Source: Branchiostoma floridae (Eukaryota > Chordata > Leptocardii > Amphioxiformes > Branchiostomatidae). Taken from it: a stretch of 64,000 bases of DNA. The stretch is from contig NC_049985.1 in assembly GCF_000003815.2 (NCBI RefSeq), forward strand, positions 18,352,432 to 18,416,431, in the 5' to 3' direction. The notes below the pieces were generated by a model that was not told the origin of the DNA, made no database searches, and saw nothing but the letters and a program-made list of their open reading frames with translations. Below are positions 12,785 to 24,785 of this stretch, in pieces. The position numbers and the translations under genes were made by a program. Numbering within the stretch: the first letter of the stretch is position 1; every line of letters begins with the position of its first letter.

Positions 12785-13400
12785 GACGGTATAATTGTCA
12801 TCTATCCAGCGCCATATCAATTGATTTCCTTGGTTTTCATCGTATTTTAAGTGAAAAATTAATCAATTCAACAGCGTGAAATTCAAACAGAGGGTCAGGG
12901 GAATAACTTGGACCTGAATATAAGTATGAAAATATAATATAAAAAAATTCTGTATAATTGTCATTATCTCAGGCCATATCCATTTATTTCCTTTGTGGTC
13001 ATCCTATTTTAAGTGAAAAATTATTCAAGTTGACAGCGTGAAATTCAAACAGAGGGTCGGGGGAATAGCTTGGACCTTAATATATTAGTAATAACATAAA
13101 AAAAATTCTCTTTAAGTCTCTGTATTCATGTTAATCTCCAGTTTAGCATTACCATATCTGTCAGGCGACTGTTTAAGTGCCATATCATTATTAATTTATT
13201 TAATTTGTTTTCATCATACTTTAAGGGTAAAATTAATCATGTGGACACATGAAAATGAAAACAAATGGCTGGGAGGATAACTTTAAGATCTTTACAATGT
13301 TAATACATCTCTAATATAGAACTGTATGAACATTGAAAAGATGTGGCCATAAATCTCTGTATTCCAGTTTAGCATTACCAGTAGATTTTTGGAACAAATA
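12785..13400. repeat. Tandem repeat of about 170 bp, three decayed copies
   Basis: GCGTGAAATTCAAACAGAGG is preceded by GTGAAAAATTAATCAA-like and CATATCAATTGATTTCCTTG-like blocks. It recurs at about 12790, 12950 and 13180. Similarity falls toward the third copy. Confidence 0.85.
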
Positions 13401-13649
13401 AAATAAAAGTCTTGACTAAAAACCGCCATCTATAACTCTGGAAGGGAAACACTGCTTACATTCAGTAGTCCAAATTGAAACAGAACTGGTTTGATAAGAA
13501 TCCCAGATAAAACGTCACACTGCGATGATCGAACATCAGTCCCAGATTGAGTCCTGAATAATAAATGAGGAAGACTACGGCAGCATTATTGGCTAGACAA
13601 CGTTCCGTGTAGCACAATGGCCTGTCGCAGCAACAACAGATCAACCTGG

Positions 13650-14083
13650 CGCCTGAACATCCGCATGTTAGGGGACAGCAATCATTTTACAGCGCCTGAA
13701 CATCCGCATGTTAGGGGACAGCAATCATTTTACAGTGCCTGAACATCCGCATGTTAGGGGACAGCAATCATTTTACAGCGCCTGAACATCCGCATGTTAG
13801 GGGACAGCAATCATTTTACAGTGCCTGAACATCCGCATGTTAGGGGACAGCAATCATTTTAGAGCGCCTGAACATCCGCATGTTAGGCGACAGCAATCAT
13901 TTTACAGTGCCTGAACATTCGCATGTTAGGCGACAGCAATCATTTTACAGTGCCTGAACATTCGCATGTTAGGGGACAGCAATCATTTTACAGCGCCTGA
14001 ACATCCGCATGTTAGGGGACAGCAATCATTTTACAGCGCCTGAACATCCGCATGTTAGGGGACAGCAATCATTTCACAGCGCC
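13650..14083. repeat. 43-bp minisatellite, ten copies
   Basis: The unit GCCTGAACATCCGCATGTTA plus GGGGACAGCAATCATTTTACAGC minus a few bases gives a strict 43-bp period. Variation is limited to GCGCC/GTGCC, CATCC/CATTC and GGGG/GGCG. Each unit contains a small inverted repeat, AACAT-CCGC-ATGTT. There are no unique spacers, so it is not a CRISPR array. Confidence 0.96.
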
Positions 14084-14796
14084 GTGATCCAATTGTACAA
14101 TCGTCATTCATAATTTAGTGGGTCTTACACAAAGACAGAGGGTCCTATTCAGGCATGGCAGGGGGAACATATTACTCATCAAATAGTAATACATTCATGC
14201 CTGCACATAGAAATCATCATCATCTAACATCTTGTGTAAAGCTAAGTGTGTATCAAGTACCTTCTACACATAGACAAGATTTTACTGCATCAACTACTTT
14301 TAAATGGTTTTTACCTATTGTTAAAGCCACATTACAGCCTTGTGCTGGTTGTGTAACTTTTTTGAAAATGAATATTAAATGATTTCTTTCCCTCTCTGAT
14401 AGTGTGTCATTCTTCAATGTCTGTCTGTTCTATGATATAGTCAGTCCCACAACTGCAGCTGGCATTTAGTGCAGGGAGTCCCTCTTCAGGAGGTTATTAT
14501 CAAGAGATAAGCTGACACTAACTCACACATGTATCATGTCAGAGGGAACTCATTCTCTGGCAGGTACAGATGAGGCAGACATTGCACTGGGGTTTCCCTC
14601 CATACATGTTTCACATCTGGCTTACAGCTATCGTCAAAACGAGAACTAGAATAAACATTTTGAACACAGCAAGAAAAGTCAGTCTCCTTCCTTTACATAA
14701 TTCAAATCAGTTGTTTCAGTTTATCAAGAAGTATGTTTTATGGGATTGCAGTGTAATTAGCAAATAAAAAAATATCTACAGCTCAAGTATAAATAG
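14084..14796. other. Intron sequence without recognised feature
   Basis: The segment is AT-rich with only short open stretches. No repeat or exon was recognised. Confidence 0.5.
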
Positions 14797-15137
14797 TTTC
14801 CTATCCACACTGCGCACTCATTGGATCATCCTTCATATGTGATTAAGTTATGGGGATAGCGCCGAAGTCGCGCGGCGAAGACGGAACCCTTGCCAGCTGT
14901 ACACGAATATAAAGGAGGGTGGGTGGGTGGGTCGGTTTCTGATAAATCCCCTCCTCGGGAAAACCCTGTTTCCCATCGAATCTCTCTCCAGCTGTTACTT
15001 CCTGGGTCGACCTCACCACGCGCTCCTCGGCGTTGCGGATGAATCCAACAAGAGGCAGTAGGGTGATCATCCCTTGTACTTATATGGTTGTGAGAATCAT
15101 GTGATTCAGGATCAACCAATGAGCGCACAGTGAAGAT
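14797..15137. mobile_element. Short TIR element, about 0.34 kb
   Basis: The left end has CACTGCGCACTCATTGGATC. The right end, inverted, reads CACTGTGCGCTCATTGGTTG. The interior is GC-rich, with a (GGGT)n stretch. Its right 110 bp (from about 15026) is nearly identical to 20788-20899, and its left 75 bp to 15138-15213. It therefore looks like an internally deleted sibling of the larger element that starts directly after it. No target duplication could be fixed. Confidence 0.75.
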
Positions 15138-15458
15138 AGTTTCCTATCCACACTGCGCACTCATTGGATCATCCTTCATATGTGATTAAGTTATGGGGAT
15201 AGCGCCGAAGTCGCTTAATACCTTCACCTTATCCCCATGCTAACTTGTTACTTTATAAATCTACACATTCTCTAACTCCTATACTTTACCCCCTTCCTTA
15301 TCATTGAAGTTCTCTCTACTTCAACATTTCACATCTCTTACCCCCTCCCTTATTCTCCATTTTCTCTCTACCTCACCTTCTCACGTAACTTCAAACACCC
15401 TCTTTTATCTTTCTTCGTTCCCACTCTCAACTCCATTCTAATAAAAGTCGAAAGGCGT

Positions 15459-16000
15459 NNNNNNNNNNNNNNNNNNNNNNNNNNNNNNNNNNNNNNNNNN
15501 NNNNNNNNNNNNNNNNNNNNNNNNNNNNNNNNNNNNNNNNNNNNNNNNNNNNNNNNNNNNNNNNNNNNNNNNNNNNNNNNNNNNNNNNNNNNNNNNNNNN
15601 NNNNNNNNNNNNNNNNNNNNNNNNNNNNNNNNNNNNNNNNNNNNNNNNNNNNNNNNNNNNNNNNNNNNNNNNNNNNNNNNNNNNNNNNNNNNNNNNNNNN
15701 NNNNNNNNNNNNNNNNNNNNNNNNNNNNNNNNNNNNNNNNNNNNNNNNNNNNNNNNNNNNNNNNNNNNNNNNNNNNNNNNNNNNNNNNNNNNNNNNNNNN
15801 NNNNNNNNNNNNNNNNNNNNNNNNNNNNNNNNNNNNNNNNNNNNNNNNNNNNNNNNNNNNNNNNNNNNNNNNNNNNNNNNNNNNNNNNNNNNNNNNNNNN
15901 NNNNNNNNNNNNNNNNNNNNNNNNNNNNNNNNNNNNNNNNNNNNNNNNNNNNNNNNNNNNNNNNNNNNNNNNNNNNNNNNNNNNNNNNNNNNNNNNNNNN
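15459..16000. other. Assembly gap (N)
   Basis: 542 undetermined bases at the edge of the satellite array. Long open frames across it are meaningless. Confidence 1.
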
Positions 16001-18890
16001 CGCCCGCTATGTGCAAAGGACGCAGACTCTCTGACTCACGCTACTCTTATGAGTCCCACTAAGCACCCACTAACAATGCAGCCAACGCCCAGCACCATCA
16101 GCAGCCCGCACACGCGTACCATTTTCTCCCTGTGAAAACACCCGCCGTGTGCGATCAGACTCTCTGACCAACGCTACTCAGCAATTGCACACTATCAACC
16201 GTGCAGCCAATACCAAGCACAAACGACCAGATCTAGAAACTCGCATGACATCTTCTTCCTATGAAACACCCGTCATGCGCGGAAAAACTCTCTGATCAAC
16301 GCTACTCAGTGATCGCATACTAACAAAGCAGCAAACACCAAGCACAAACAATCAGTGGCCCGCACATGCGTGCCATTTTCTTTCCGGACTCTGGAAACAC
16401 CCGCCACGTGCGGAAAGACTCTCTGAACAACGCCACTCAGTGAACTCACACTAACCATGCAGCAAACACCGAGCACAGCCGATCAGCGGCCCAAACATGC
16501 GTTCCCTTTTCTTCTTGTCAAAACACCCGCCAAGTGCGGAAATACTCTCTGACCAACGGCACCGCTACTCAGTGATCGCACACTAACAGTACAAGAAACA
16601 CCAAGCACAAACGATCAGAGGCCCTCACCTGCCACCTGCATGCCCTTTTTTCCCTATGAACACACCTGCCATTCGCGGGAAAACTCTCTGATCAACGCTA
16701 CTCAGTAATCGCACCCTAACAGTGCAACAAACACCGAGCACAAATGACCAGAGGCCCGCCCATGCGCACCATTTCACCCCTATGAAAACACCCGGCATGC
16801 GCTGAAAGACTCTGACCAACTTTACTCATTGATCGCACACTAACAGTGCAACAAACACCAAGCACAATCGGAAGCCCGCACATACACGCCATTTCATTCC
16901 TGTGAAAACACCCACAATGTGCGGAAAGACTCTCTGATCAACGCTACTCAGTGATCGCACCCTAACAGTGCAGCAAACACCGAGCACCAACAATTAGAGG
17001 CTCGCACCTGCGCGTCGCTTCATTCCTGTGAAAACAGCCGCCATATGCGGAAAGACTCTCCGATCAACGCTACTCAGTGATCGCACACAGTAACAGTGCA
17101 ACAAACACCGAGCACAATCGGAGGCCCGCACATACGCGCCGTTTCATTCCTGTGAAAACACCCACCATGTGCGGAAAAACTCTCTGATCAACGCTACTCA
17201 GTGATCGCACACTAACAGTGCAACAAACACCGAGCACAATCAGAAGCCCGCACATGCGCACCGTTTCATTTCTGTGAAAACCCCCGCCATGTGCGGAAAG
17301 ACTCTCCGATCAACACTACTCAGTGATCGCACACTAACAGTGCAACAAACACCGGGCACCTACGATCAGAAGCCCGCACATGCACGTCGTTTCATTTCTG
17401 TGAAAACACCCGCCATGTGCGGAAAGACTCTCCGATCAACGCTACTCAGTGATTGCACACTAACAGTGCAGCAAACACCGAGCACCAACCATCAGAGGCC
17501 CGCACATGCGCGCCGTTCCATTTCTATGGCTATGAAAACACCCGCCATGTGCGGAAAGACTCTCTGATCAACGCTACTCAGTGATCGCACACTAACAGTG
17601 CAACAAACACCAAGCACAATCAGAAGCCCGCACATGCGCACCGTTTCATTTCTGTGAAAACCCCCGCCATGTGCGGAAAGACTCTCCGATCAACGCTACT
17701 CAGTGATCGCACACTAACTGTGCAGCCAACACCGAGTACAATCAGAAGCCCGCACCTGCACGTCGTTTCATTCCTGTGAAAACACCCGCCATGTGCGGAA
17801 AGACTCTCTGATCAACGCTACTCAGTGATCGCACACTAACAGTGCAGCAAACACCGAGCACCAACGATCAGAAGCCCGCTCATGCGCGCCGTTCCATTCC
17901 TATGGCTATGAAAACACCCGCCATGTGCGGAAAGACTCTCTGATCAACGCTACTCAGTGATTGCACACTAACAGTGCAGCAAACACCGAGCACCAACCAT
18001 CAGAGGCCCGCACATGCGCGCCGTTCCATTCCTATGGCTATGAAAACACCCGCCATGTGCGGAAAGACTCTCTGATCAACGCTACTCAGTGATCGCACAC
18101 TAACAGTGCAACAAACACCGAGCACAATCAGAAGCCCGCACATGCGCGCCGTTTCATTTCTGTGAAAACACCGCCATGCGCGGAAAGACTCTCCGATCAA
18201 CGCTACTCAGTGATCGCACCCTAACAGTGCATCAAACNNNNNNNNNNNNNNNNNNNNNNNNNNNNNNNNNNNNNNNNNNNNNNNNNNNNNNNNNNNNNNN
18301 NNNNNNNNNNNNNNNNNNNNNNNNNNNNNNNNNNNNNTCAGAGGCCCGCACATGCGCGCCGTTCCATTCCTATGGGTATGAAAACACCCGCCAGGTGCGG
18401 AAAGACTCTATGATCAACGCTACTCAAGTGATCGCACACTAACAGTGCAACAAACACCGAGCACAATCAGAAGCCCGCACATGCGCGCCGTTTCATTTCT
18501 GTGAAAACACCCGCCATGCGCGGAAAGACTCTCCGATCAACGCTACTCAGTGATCGCACCCTAACAGTGCATCAAACACCAAGCACCAACGATCGGAGGC
18601 CCGCACATGCGCGCCGTTTCACCCCCATGAAAACACCCGCCATGCGCGGAAAACTCTCTGATCAACGTTACTCAGTGATCGCACACTAAAAGTGCACCAA
18701 ACACCAAGCACGAACGATCAGAGGCCCGCACATGCGCGCGGTTTCACCAGCTGAAAAGAAAACACGCCAACACGAAACCTCTCCGGACCTCGCTACTCGG
18801 TGTTCTCACGGTATAAAAGAACCATCAAACACCAAGCAGGAGCGACCGAGAACGATCCGTACATGCGCTGTTTTCTCCAAAATATAGTAC
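16001..18890. repeat. 122-bp satellite, about 23 copies
   Basis: The unit runs GTGAAAACACCCGCCATGTG, CGGAAAGACTCTCTGATCAA, CGCTACTCAGTGATCGCACA, CTAACAGTGCAACAAACACC, then GAGCACAATCAGAAGCCCGC and ACATGCGCGCCGTTTCATT. Central units are nearly identical, while those at both edges (16001-16300 and after 18740) are clearly diverged. Some units carry a TATGGCTATG variant (about 17526, 17902, 18036, 18376). Related triplets recur about 380 bp apart, suggesting a three-unit higher order. Confidence 0.96.
18238..18337. other. Assembly gap (100 N) inside the satellite
   Basis: A run of exactly 100 N, a usual placeholder for unknown length. Copy number of the array is therefore uncertain. Confidence 1.
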
Positions 18891-19147
18891 CAAACGGACC
18901 AAAACACACCTTCTTTCCTCGTGATTTAAGGAGACTCCCCTCAGCGATAGAAACTGCCAACGCTGCTGCCAGGCTGTGGTTCCTTAGACGACTGCATTCC
19001 TTAATAGTCCAGGTCTGTGTCGCCGTCACTGTGTCAACACAAGCAAAACTTTACAAACCACAACGGTAAAAGAAAATATCCCTAATTAGAGGGAAACCAA
19101 ACACTTCAAAACAGCAACAACAGACATAAAGACAAAATATCTGAGGG

Positions 19148-19382
19148 GAATCCCGCCTCAAATCGATGTCACCAAAAACGTGCACGCCTCCCTGAAAAAA
19201 ACCAAAGCCGTGCGCTCCGTGACGGCTGTCGTCTAGTGTCGATGCCGCGAAGAACTGCCGTATGTGTTGGGAATGCTCGGCTTGCTGGCTCCAACGCTCT
19301 GTCGCAGCTTGCTGCACCTCGGTCGCGATGTGGTAGTCACCTTCCTCGGCACAGGAGAGCTGGAAACCGGGCTGATCTGCTA
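19148..19382 (-). other. Open exon-like stretch inside the large element
   Basis: The minus strand is open for about 118 codons here, with coding-like composition: SCAEEGDYHIATEVQQAATE and HGAHGFGFFQGG. It is preceded by a plausible acceptor (TTTTCTTAGCAG|AT) and has a GTGACA donor-like site near 19171. No family was recognised. It may be a captured gene fragment or part of the element's own protein, or chance. Confidence 0.25.
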
Positions 19383-19428
19383 AGAAAACAACACGTTTAG
19401 AACACAAGTATCAACTAAAGACAGAGCA

Positions 19429-20560
19429 AATGCAAATCAAGCACGAGCGAACCGAGCGAAAGCCCGACACCAAAGATATGCAAAACAACACGTGTACACA
19501 TTAACCACCCCAAACCATTGTTCCCAGGAAAACATAATTGGACAAAAAACACAAACGTTTGTTACCGCATTTTCGCCCCAAACCTGCCGTATCTTTAATA
19601 TCCGACGTTTCGACCCGCCAGGTAGGACTCTTCCGCCCTTTCNNNNNNNNNNNNNNNNNNNNNNNNNNNNNNNNNNNNNNNNNNNNNNNNNNNNNNNNNN
19701 NNNNNNNNNNNNNNNNNNNNNNNNNNNNNNNNNNNNNNNNNNNNNNNNNNNNNNNNNNNNNNNNNNNNNNNNNNNNNNNNNNNNNNNNNNNNNNNNNNNN
19801 NNNNNNNNNNNNNNNNNNNNNNNNNNNNNNNNNNNNNNNNNNNNNNNNNNNNNNNNNNNNNNNNNNNNNNNNNNNNNNNNNNNNNNNNNNNNNNNNNNAA
19901 CCTCCTACGTTCCGTTCCAACCAAAGATAATGAAATTCCCACCCAGTCAACTAAGGCAAACAAATGCAAATCAAGCAGTAAAAACCGGGAGAAAACCCGA
20001 CACCAAAGATATGCAAAACAACACGTGAACAACGACACCCAAACGACTGTTCCCAGAAAAACAGAATTCGACACATACAACAACGTACGTTACCGCATTT
20101 TCCACCCAAACCTGCCATATCTCAGCCATCCTGAAGTTTTCTCCCCACTATGTGGGACTCGTCCGTCCTTTCGCTACGTGGAGATGGTCTGCCCAAGGTC
20201 TGCCGGAGCTTCTGGTTCCATCGCCCCGCCGTTACTTACTGCACAGCTGAACCTCAGAAATTGTCTTCCTCCGTCAAACTGGAGTCTATGCTGCCTCCCT
20301 GTGTGCTTATCGACAAAATACCCAGTCAACTAAAAGCAAACAAATGCAAATCAAGCACGTGCAAACCAGGCGAAAGCTCGACACCAAAGATATGCAAAAC
20401 AACACGTGAACAAAACGGCACACAAACCATTGTTCCCAGAAAAGCAGAATTCGACAAATACCACAACGTATGTTACTGCATTTTCCACCCAAACCTGCCG
20501 TATATCCACCGTCCTGAAATTTGACCCCACTAGGTAGAACACTAGGACTCTTCCGTCCTT
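19429..20560. repeat. Three units of a repeat of about 380 bp within the large element
   Basis: Each unit starts near GCAAATGCAAATCAAGCA (about 19429, 19965, 20344). It contains GACACCAAAGATATGCAAAA, CACGTGAACAA, TTGTTCCCAGAAAA and CCAAACCTGCCGTAT, and ends in GGACTCTTCCGTCCTTTC. The last two are 379 bp apart; the first spacing is enlarged across a gap. A second block with GCCGGAGCTTCTGG follows units two and three. Confidence 0.88.
19643..19898. other. Assembly gap (256 N)
   Basis: Undetermined bases between the first and second unit of the repeat of about 380 bp. Confidence 1.
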
Positions 20561-21499
20561 TCCATGCGTGGAGAGGGTCTGCCCAAGGTCCGCCGGAGCT
20601 TCTGGATCCCTCGCCCCGCCGTTACTTGCTTCACAGCCGAACCTCCGAAGTTGTCTTCCTCCCACTGGTAATCCGGAGTCTAGGCTGCAACACTGCGTGC
20701 TCCTCGGGCACAAAACCCGCCCGGCGGCGAGAAACGTGGTCGTGAAACCGCAAGCGGCGGAGACCTGGTCGTCCATCGCCAGGCGACCTCGGCGTTGCGG
20801 ATGAATCCAACAAGAGGCAGTAGGGTGATCATCCCTTGTACTTATATGGTTGTGAGAATCATGTGATTCAGGATCAACCAATGAGCGCACAGTGAAGATA
20901 TGTATGGAATCGTAATTAACCCTTTAGACTGCCAGTGTCTGTTTTCTGTAAAAAAATCATCATACATGGACATAAACTGGAAAATGCTGTTGCTGTTCAA
21001 TCTTTAACTATCCAAAACTAGCAACATTGATCATAATGAGTAAAGTCAGATCCAAGTCTGCCTTCTAGCACACAAATTCCTGATGGCCTTACAAAAACTG
21101 AGAAACAATAAGAATATTAACTTGGAATGGCCTTACATTGTAGGTATTCCATGTCTGTATCATTAATCACCATTTATATACTAGTCCCATTAAAGTTTTC
21201 CTCCTAGCTCTCTGTTTCAATGTTGGCTTTTTCCCAAACTGCTTTAAAAATCTCAGAAAACCAACAGATAAATACTACTAGATAAAAATCTGAGACCAAG
21301 ACAAGTTCAAGTGGCCTTCTGTACCCCGAATCTGCGGCATTGATCCCCATTCTAATGTTGCTGACACGGTATCACAGGCGAGGCGACGGTGCAATATAAC
21401 GGCTGGGTGAGCGTTATGAGAGCAGATGGAAGCATTACATGGGAAAGTGATTATCATTTCTGGATAAACCAGCCGTGGGATATGGGGGAGGATCCCTGG

Positions 21500-22240
21500 G
21501 GGGGTAGAACACATGATGGATGACTTGTGTATCAGAATGTATGAACTTTTGCATCTTCATGGGACAATAAAGGAAAGCTGAAAGTCATTCAAAAATCCAA
21601 GATGTTCCTAAGCACGACCCCTGGACTGCAATGTATGTCTTACAAGGCCCAAGTAGCAAAGGAACGCTGAGAGTCAGATACATGCAGCTTCCAATGGCAG
21701 GTAAGTCAGATGATGGATCGGACTTGTGTATCAGAATGTATGAACTTTTGCATCTTTATGAGGCAATAAAGGAGAAAGTCCTTAGAAAATCCAAGACATT
21801 CTCAAGCACTAAACCCGGACCATATCTTGCAAGACAGAAGAAATAGAAAGAGTCTTGAGAGATACATTTATGCTCGTTTTGATAGCAGGTAAAATGGATG
21901 ATGTAGGGTATAAACATGTAGAAAGGAAACAGGTATTCCTCTATACATGCATACATGAATATAATTATATCAAAGCTCACGATCATGATGTAGTGTGTAG
22001 TATTCCTCTCAAAAGAACGAAAGCGTATTTCTTAAAGCACTAAAACCTAGGAGTAGATAATACAAGCATGATACAAATGAAGATACAGGGTATTCTATAA
22101 GGAATGTCTGAACTCTTGATTCATTTCCATCCTCAAGGATCAACTAAGCTCCTTAGAAATTCCAGACATTCCAAAGCACGAACCCTCTACTGTGTCAAGA
22201 GATATCGGCAGCAGAAACATTATGCAGAGTCTCACTTATA
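21500..22240. repeat. Tandem repeat of about 190 bp, three to four copies
   Basis: GTGTATCAGAATGTATGAAC, TTTTGCATCTTCATGGGACA and AAATCCAAGA recur at about 21526 and 21726. More decayed versions follow at about 22104-22200 (GGAATGTCTGAACTC, AAATTCCAGACATTCC). Confidence 0.85.
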
Positions 22241-22539
22241 TGCAGTTCCCAACATGCTGGTTGAATTATTCAACAGTGTAGACTGTATCTCTGTATCGCC
22301 TTTTCTCTTTCATATCAGAATACAAAATTTACTCTGACATATCGGATTACAAATGTATTCACCAACAATGGACAACGACAGTAAAAATGTGTTATTCGAC
22401 TCGAGAGCTTACTAGGCACCATAACAAAGCCTGACTTACTGACCCTTCCTCAAGCTAAGGATGTCATAAAAATAAAAGGATCCACACAAGGGTGTGCTTC
22501 CTGTTTACAAGCCGATAGGAACTAATCCCTGTGGCCCTG

Positions 22540-23075
22540 CTACTCAGCTATTGATGATGCCTATAAACTATAAAACCCCCCCACAAAGATGCACCTTTGC
22601 GTTGAGACGTTACCTCGAACTCTAAGACTCTGAGTCGTAAATAAGTGAGAGAGAAATACGTTACTTCTTCTGTGGCACTGCTACTCAACTATTGCTATAA
22701 AAATGCCCCACAAAGATACGGCACATCCACCTTTGCGTTGAGCCGTTACCTCCAACACTAAGACACCTGCGTAAATAACTTAAAAGAGATATAGAATAGA
22801 GAGTGTTCCTTCTTCTGTGGCACTGCTAGTCTAATATTGATGCTGCCTATAAACTAGAGTGTGTATAAAATTCCCCCACATAGATATGGCACATCCAGCT
22901 CTAAGACACCGTCGTAAATAAGTGAAGAGAGAGAGAGAGACGTCACTTCTTCTGTGGCACTGCTAGTCAACTACTGATGCTGCCTATAAACTATAAAATG
23001 ATCTACCTCTGCGTTGAGATATTACCTACAACTCTCAGTCGTAAATAAGTGAAGAGAGAGAGAGAGATTACTTCT
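22540..23075. repeat. Tandem repeat of about 140-160 bp, four copies
   Basis: ACTTCTTCTGTGGCACTGCT, then GATGCTGCCTATAAACTA, CCCCCACAAAGATA, TTTGCGTTGAG and CGTAAATAAGTGA recur four times. The last copy runs into (GA)n and a GC-rich stretch (23080-23240) of unknown nature. Confidence 0.9.
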
Positions 23076-23754
23076 TCCGTGTCGGGTGTGCTGCCTGTCG
23101 TCCGTGCGTCCGCCGGGAGCGCTTGGTACGAGAAGAGCCAGGGGACCCATCCCTGCGCGGCCAGCCTCGCCCGTCGGAGCCCCCCCACCGCCGCACCCAG
23201 CGCCCGTCTCCAGGCCATGGAGTCACGACACCCGACACCACACTGCCATGTTCCCAGCCCTCACAACACATGCAAATTGGCTGCTCAGCATGCGCGGCTC
23301 CCCAGCTCCCGTGTCTTAGTGCACCAGAGGAAATCTAATTTGGATGAGCAGGAGACTGCACGGCTGCTGATAGACTCCCTCAGCAGCTACGATAGCCCGG
23401 TGTTCCTTTCAAATGCACATCTCATACACACACTGCATAACTATGAATACACAATCTTACACGAGCATCAGCTGAATAATCATATCTAATTGGTGTGGCT
23501 AACAGAAGAGATATGTGCCAAACATCGCTACAGATGTCAGCAGACATGGAACCCAAGATTAACATCTCTCCAACACCATTATCTGCAACGGACATCCGTC
23601 ATTGTTTACGTCTGATTCGTCTGTCAATCATTGCCTAACAAAAAAAAGGAGCAAACGGAGAGAGACCTCTGATGGACACTTCCAAAGTTGGGAGAGTCGG
23701 ATCAGAAGTGTACAATACCTGGACAAACGGCACTTCCACGTACATCATGGTGAG

Positions 23755-23850
23755 GCTGTCCGCTATGCGAGCGTCAGAGCGTTGGACTGAGCGGTAACCG
23801 GGAGTTACGCGAGCATCAGAGCGTTGGACTGAGCGGTAACCGGCAGCTCC
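23755..23850. repeat. Doubled tRNA-like 45-bp segment
   Basis: GAGCGTTGGACTGAGCGGTA followed by ACCGG occurs twice within 50 bp, each preceded by GCGAGC(G/A)TCA. The AGAGCGTTGGACT core resembles the anticodon-arm region of tRNA-derived SINEs. There is no full cloverleaf and no clear B box, so it is not a tRNA gene. Confidence 0.35.
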
Positions 23851-24289
23851 TGATCCATAAAAGGCAGCACGTTGTGCAGCTAAGCCGGCTCAGCCCATGG
23901 CAACAGGGGGGGGACGGAGACGCAGCACGTTCAATATTTAATTACCGGCGCCTCTGCCAACTGCTCCAGTCTGGGGGGAGCGTGCGATTACAACGCTGAG
24001 GGCTCTGTCATGTGTTGCCATGGCAACGGGAAGGGCTTTTAGGCTGATTCATAAGTGTACTGTTTAATTCTTGTGTGTGGAGTGGTATGGGCGGGGCTTT
24101 TGTGACAACAGCGCCACTCACGAAAGGTTCAAACAAACAAATTGACAGAAGTTGTAGAATGGTAGGTATGGGGCCCCTATCATCTATCGAGCATGAGTAA
24201 TCTGTGCTCTTCTGCTGTAAGCAAAGTGTCATCTCCAGAAAATAACACATTCAGGTGAAAACTGACTGACATCTTCATGAAGTGCGTGT

Positions 24290-24785
24290 GAAAAATTCAT
24301 TTGAAAACTACACTGAAAAATCTAAATAGTCTTAACATAAACTGCCATTAAAACATATTAAGTGTAAGCATACCTGTCCTTGTTGCTGAATACTCAGTTA
24401 TTGTTCTTTTATCTATGTATTGTTTTGGCTGTTCAGCACGCACAGCCAGGGCTGCCAAACTAGCCTGTGGCTATTACAAAATTATCTCTAAAACAATAAA
24501 AAAATGTATTCGAAAACTACAATCATGTTAAATCTCAATAGTCTCAAGATAAACTGTCATCACCACGTATGTGTAAGCATACCTGTCCCTGGTGCTGAAT
24601 ACTAGTTATTGGCCATCTCTAAACAATAAAAAAATGTATTTGAAAACTACACTGCAAAATCTCATTTGTCTCAACATAAAGTGCCATTGGTCATTACTAC
24701 ATACGTGTGAGCATACCTGTCCTTGGTACGGAATACTCAGTTATTGCTCATCTCTAAAACAATCAATACTGACAGACATTTGGCA
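24290..24785. repeat. Tandem repeat of about 200 bp, three decayed copies
   Basis: GAAAACTACACTGAAAAATC, ATAAACTGCCATT and GTAAGCATACCTGTCC plus TGCTGAATACTCAGTTATTG recur. The ACCTGTCC(C/T)TGGTGCTGAAT core recurs in arrays at 31500-31930 and 34800-35110 and near 53010, so a family is dispersed through the gene. Confidence 0.8.

Larger units (their letters stand above)
15138..20900. mobile_element. Large TIR-ended element carrying a satellite array
   Basis: The left end (CACTGCGCACTCATTGG at about 15146) and the right end (CCAATGAGCGCACAGTG at about 20877-20893) are inverted and match the ends of the small neighbour. Inside, in order, are a C/T-rich stretch, a gap, a 122-bp satellite (16001-18890), a unique segment (18890-19420), and three units of a repeat of about 380 bp (19429-20560), with two more gaps. 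No transposase was recognised. That both ends belong to one insertion is an inference, because assembly gaps lie between them. Confidence 0.6.

Noticed and set aside
13650-14083. CRISPR-like regular array
   Set aside because: The whole 43-bp unit is repeated with no unique spacers, in animal DNA.
15438-20083. Long ORFs across runs of N
   Set aside because: Open only because undetermined bases contain no stops.
20351-20890. Minus-strand ORF of 179 codons near the right end of the large element
   Set aside because: Its first part runs through the terminal repeat shared with the small element and its last part through the repeat of about 380 bp. No domain is visible.
23049-23489. Plus-strand ORF of 146 codons over a GC-rich stretch
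   Set aside because: Both strands are open over the GC-rich part, there is no recognised protein similarity, and it begins inside a decayed tandem array.
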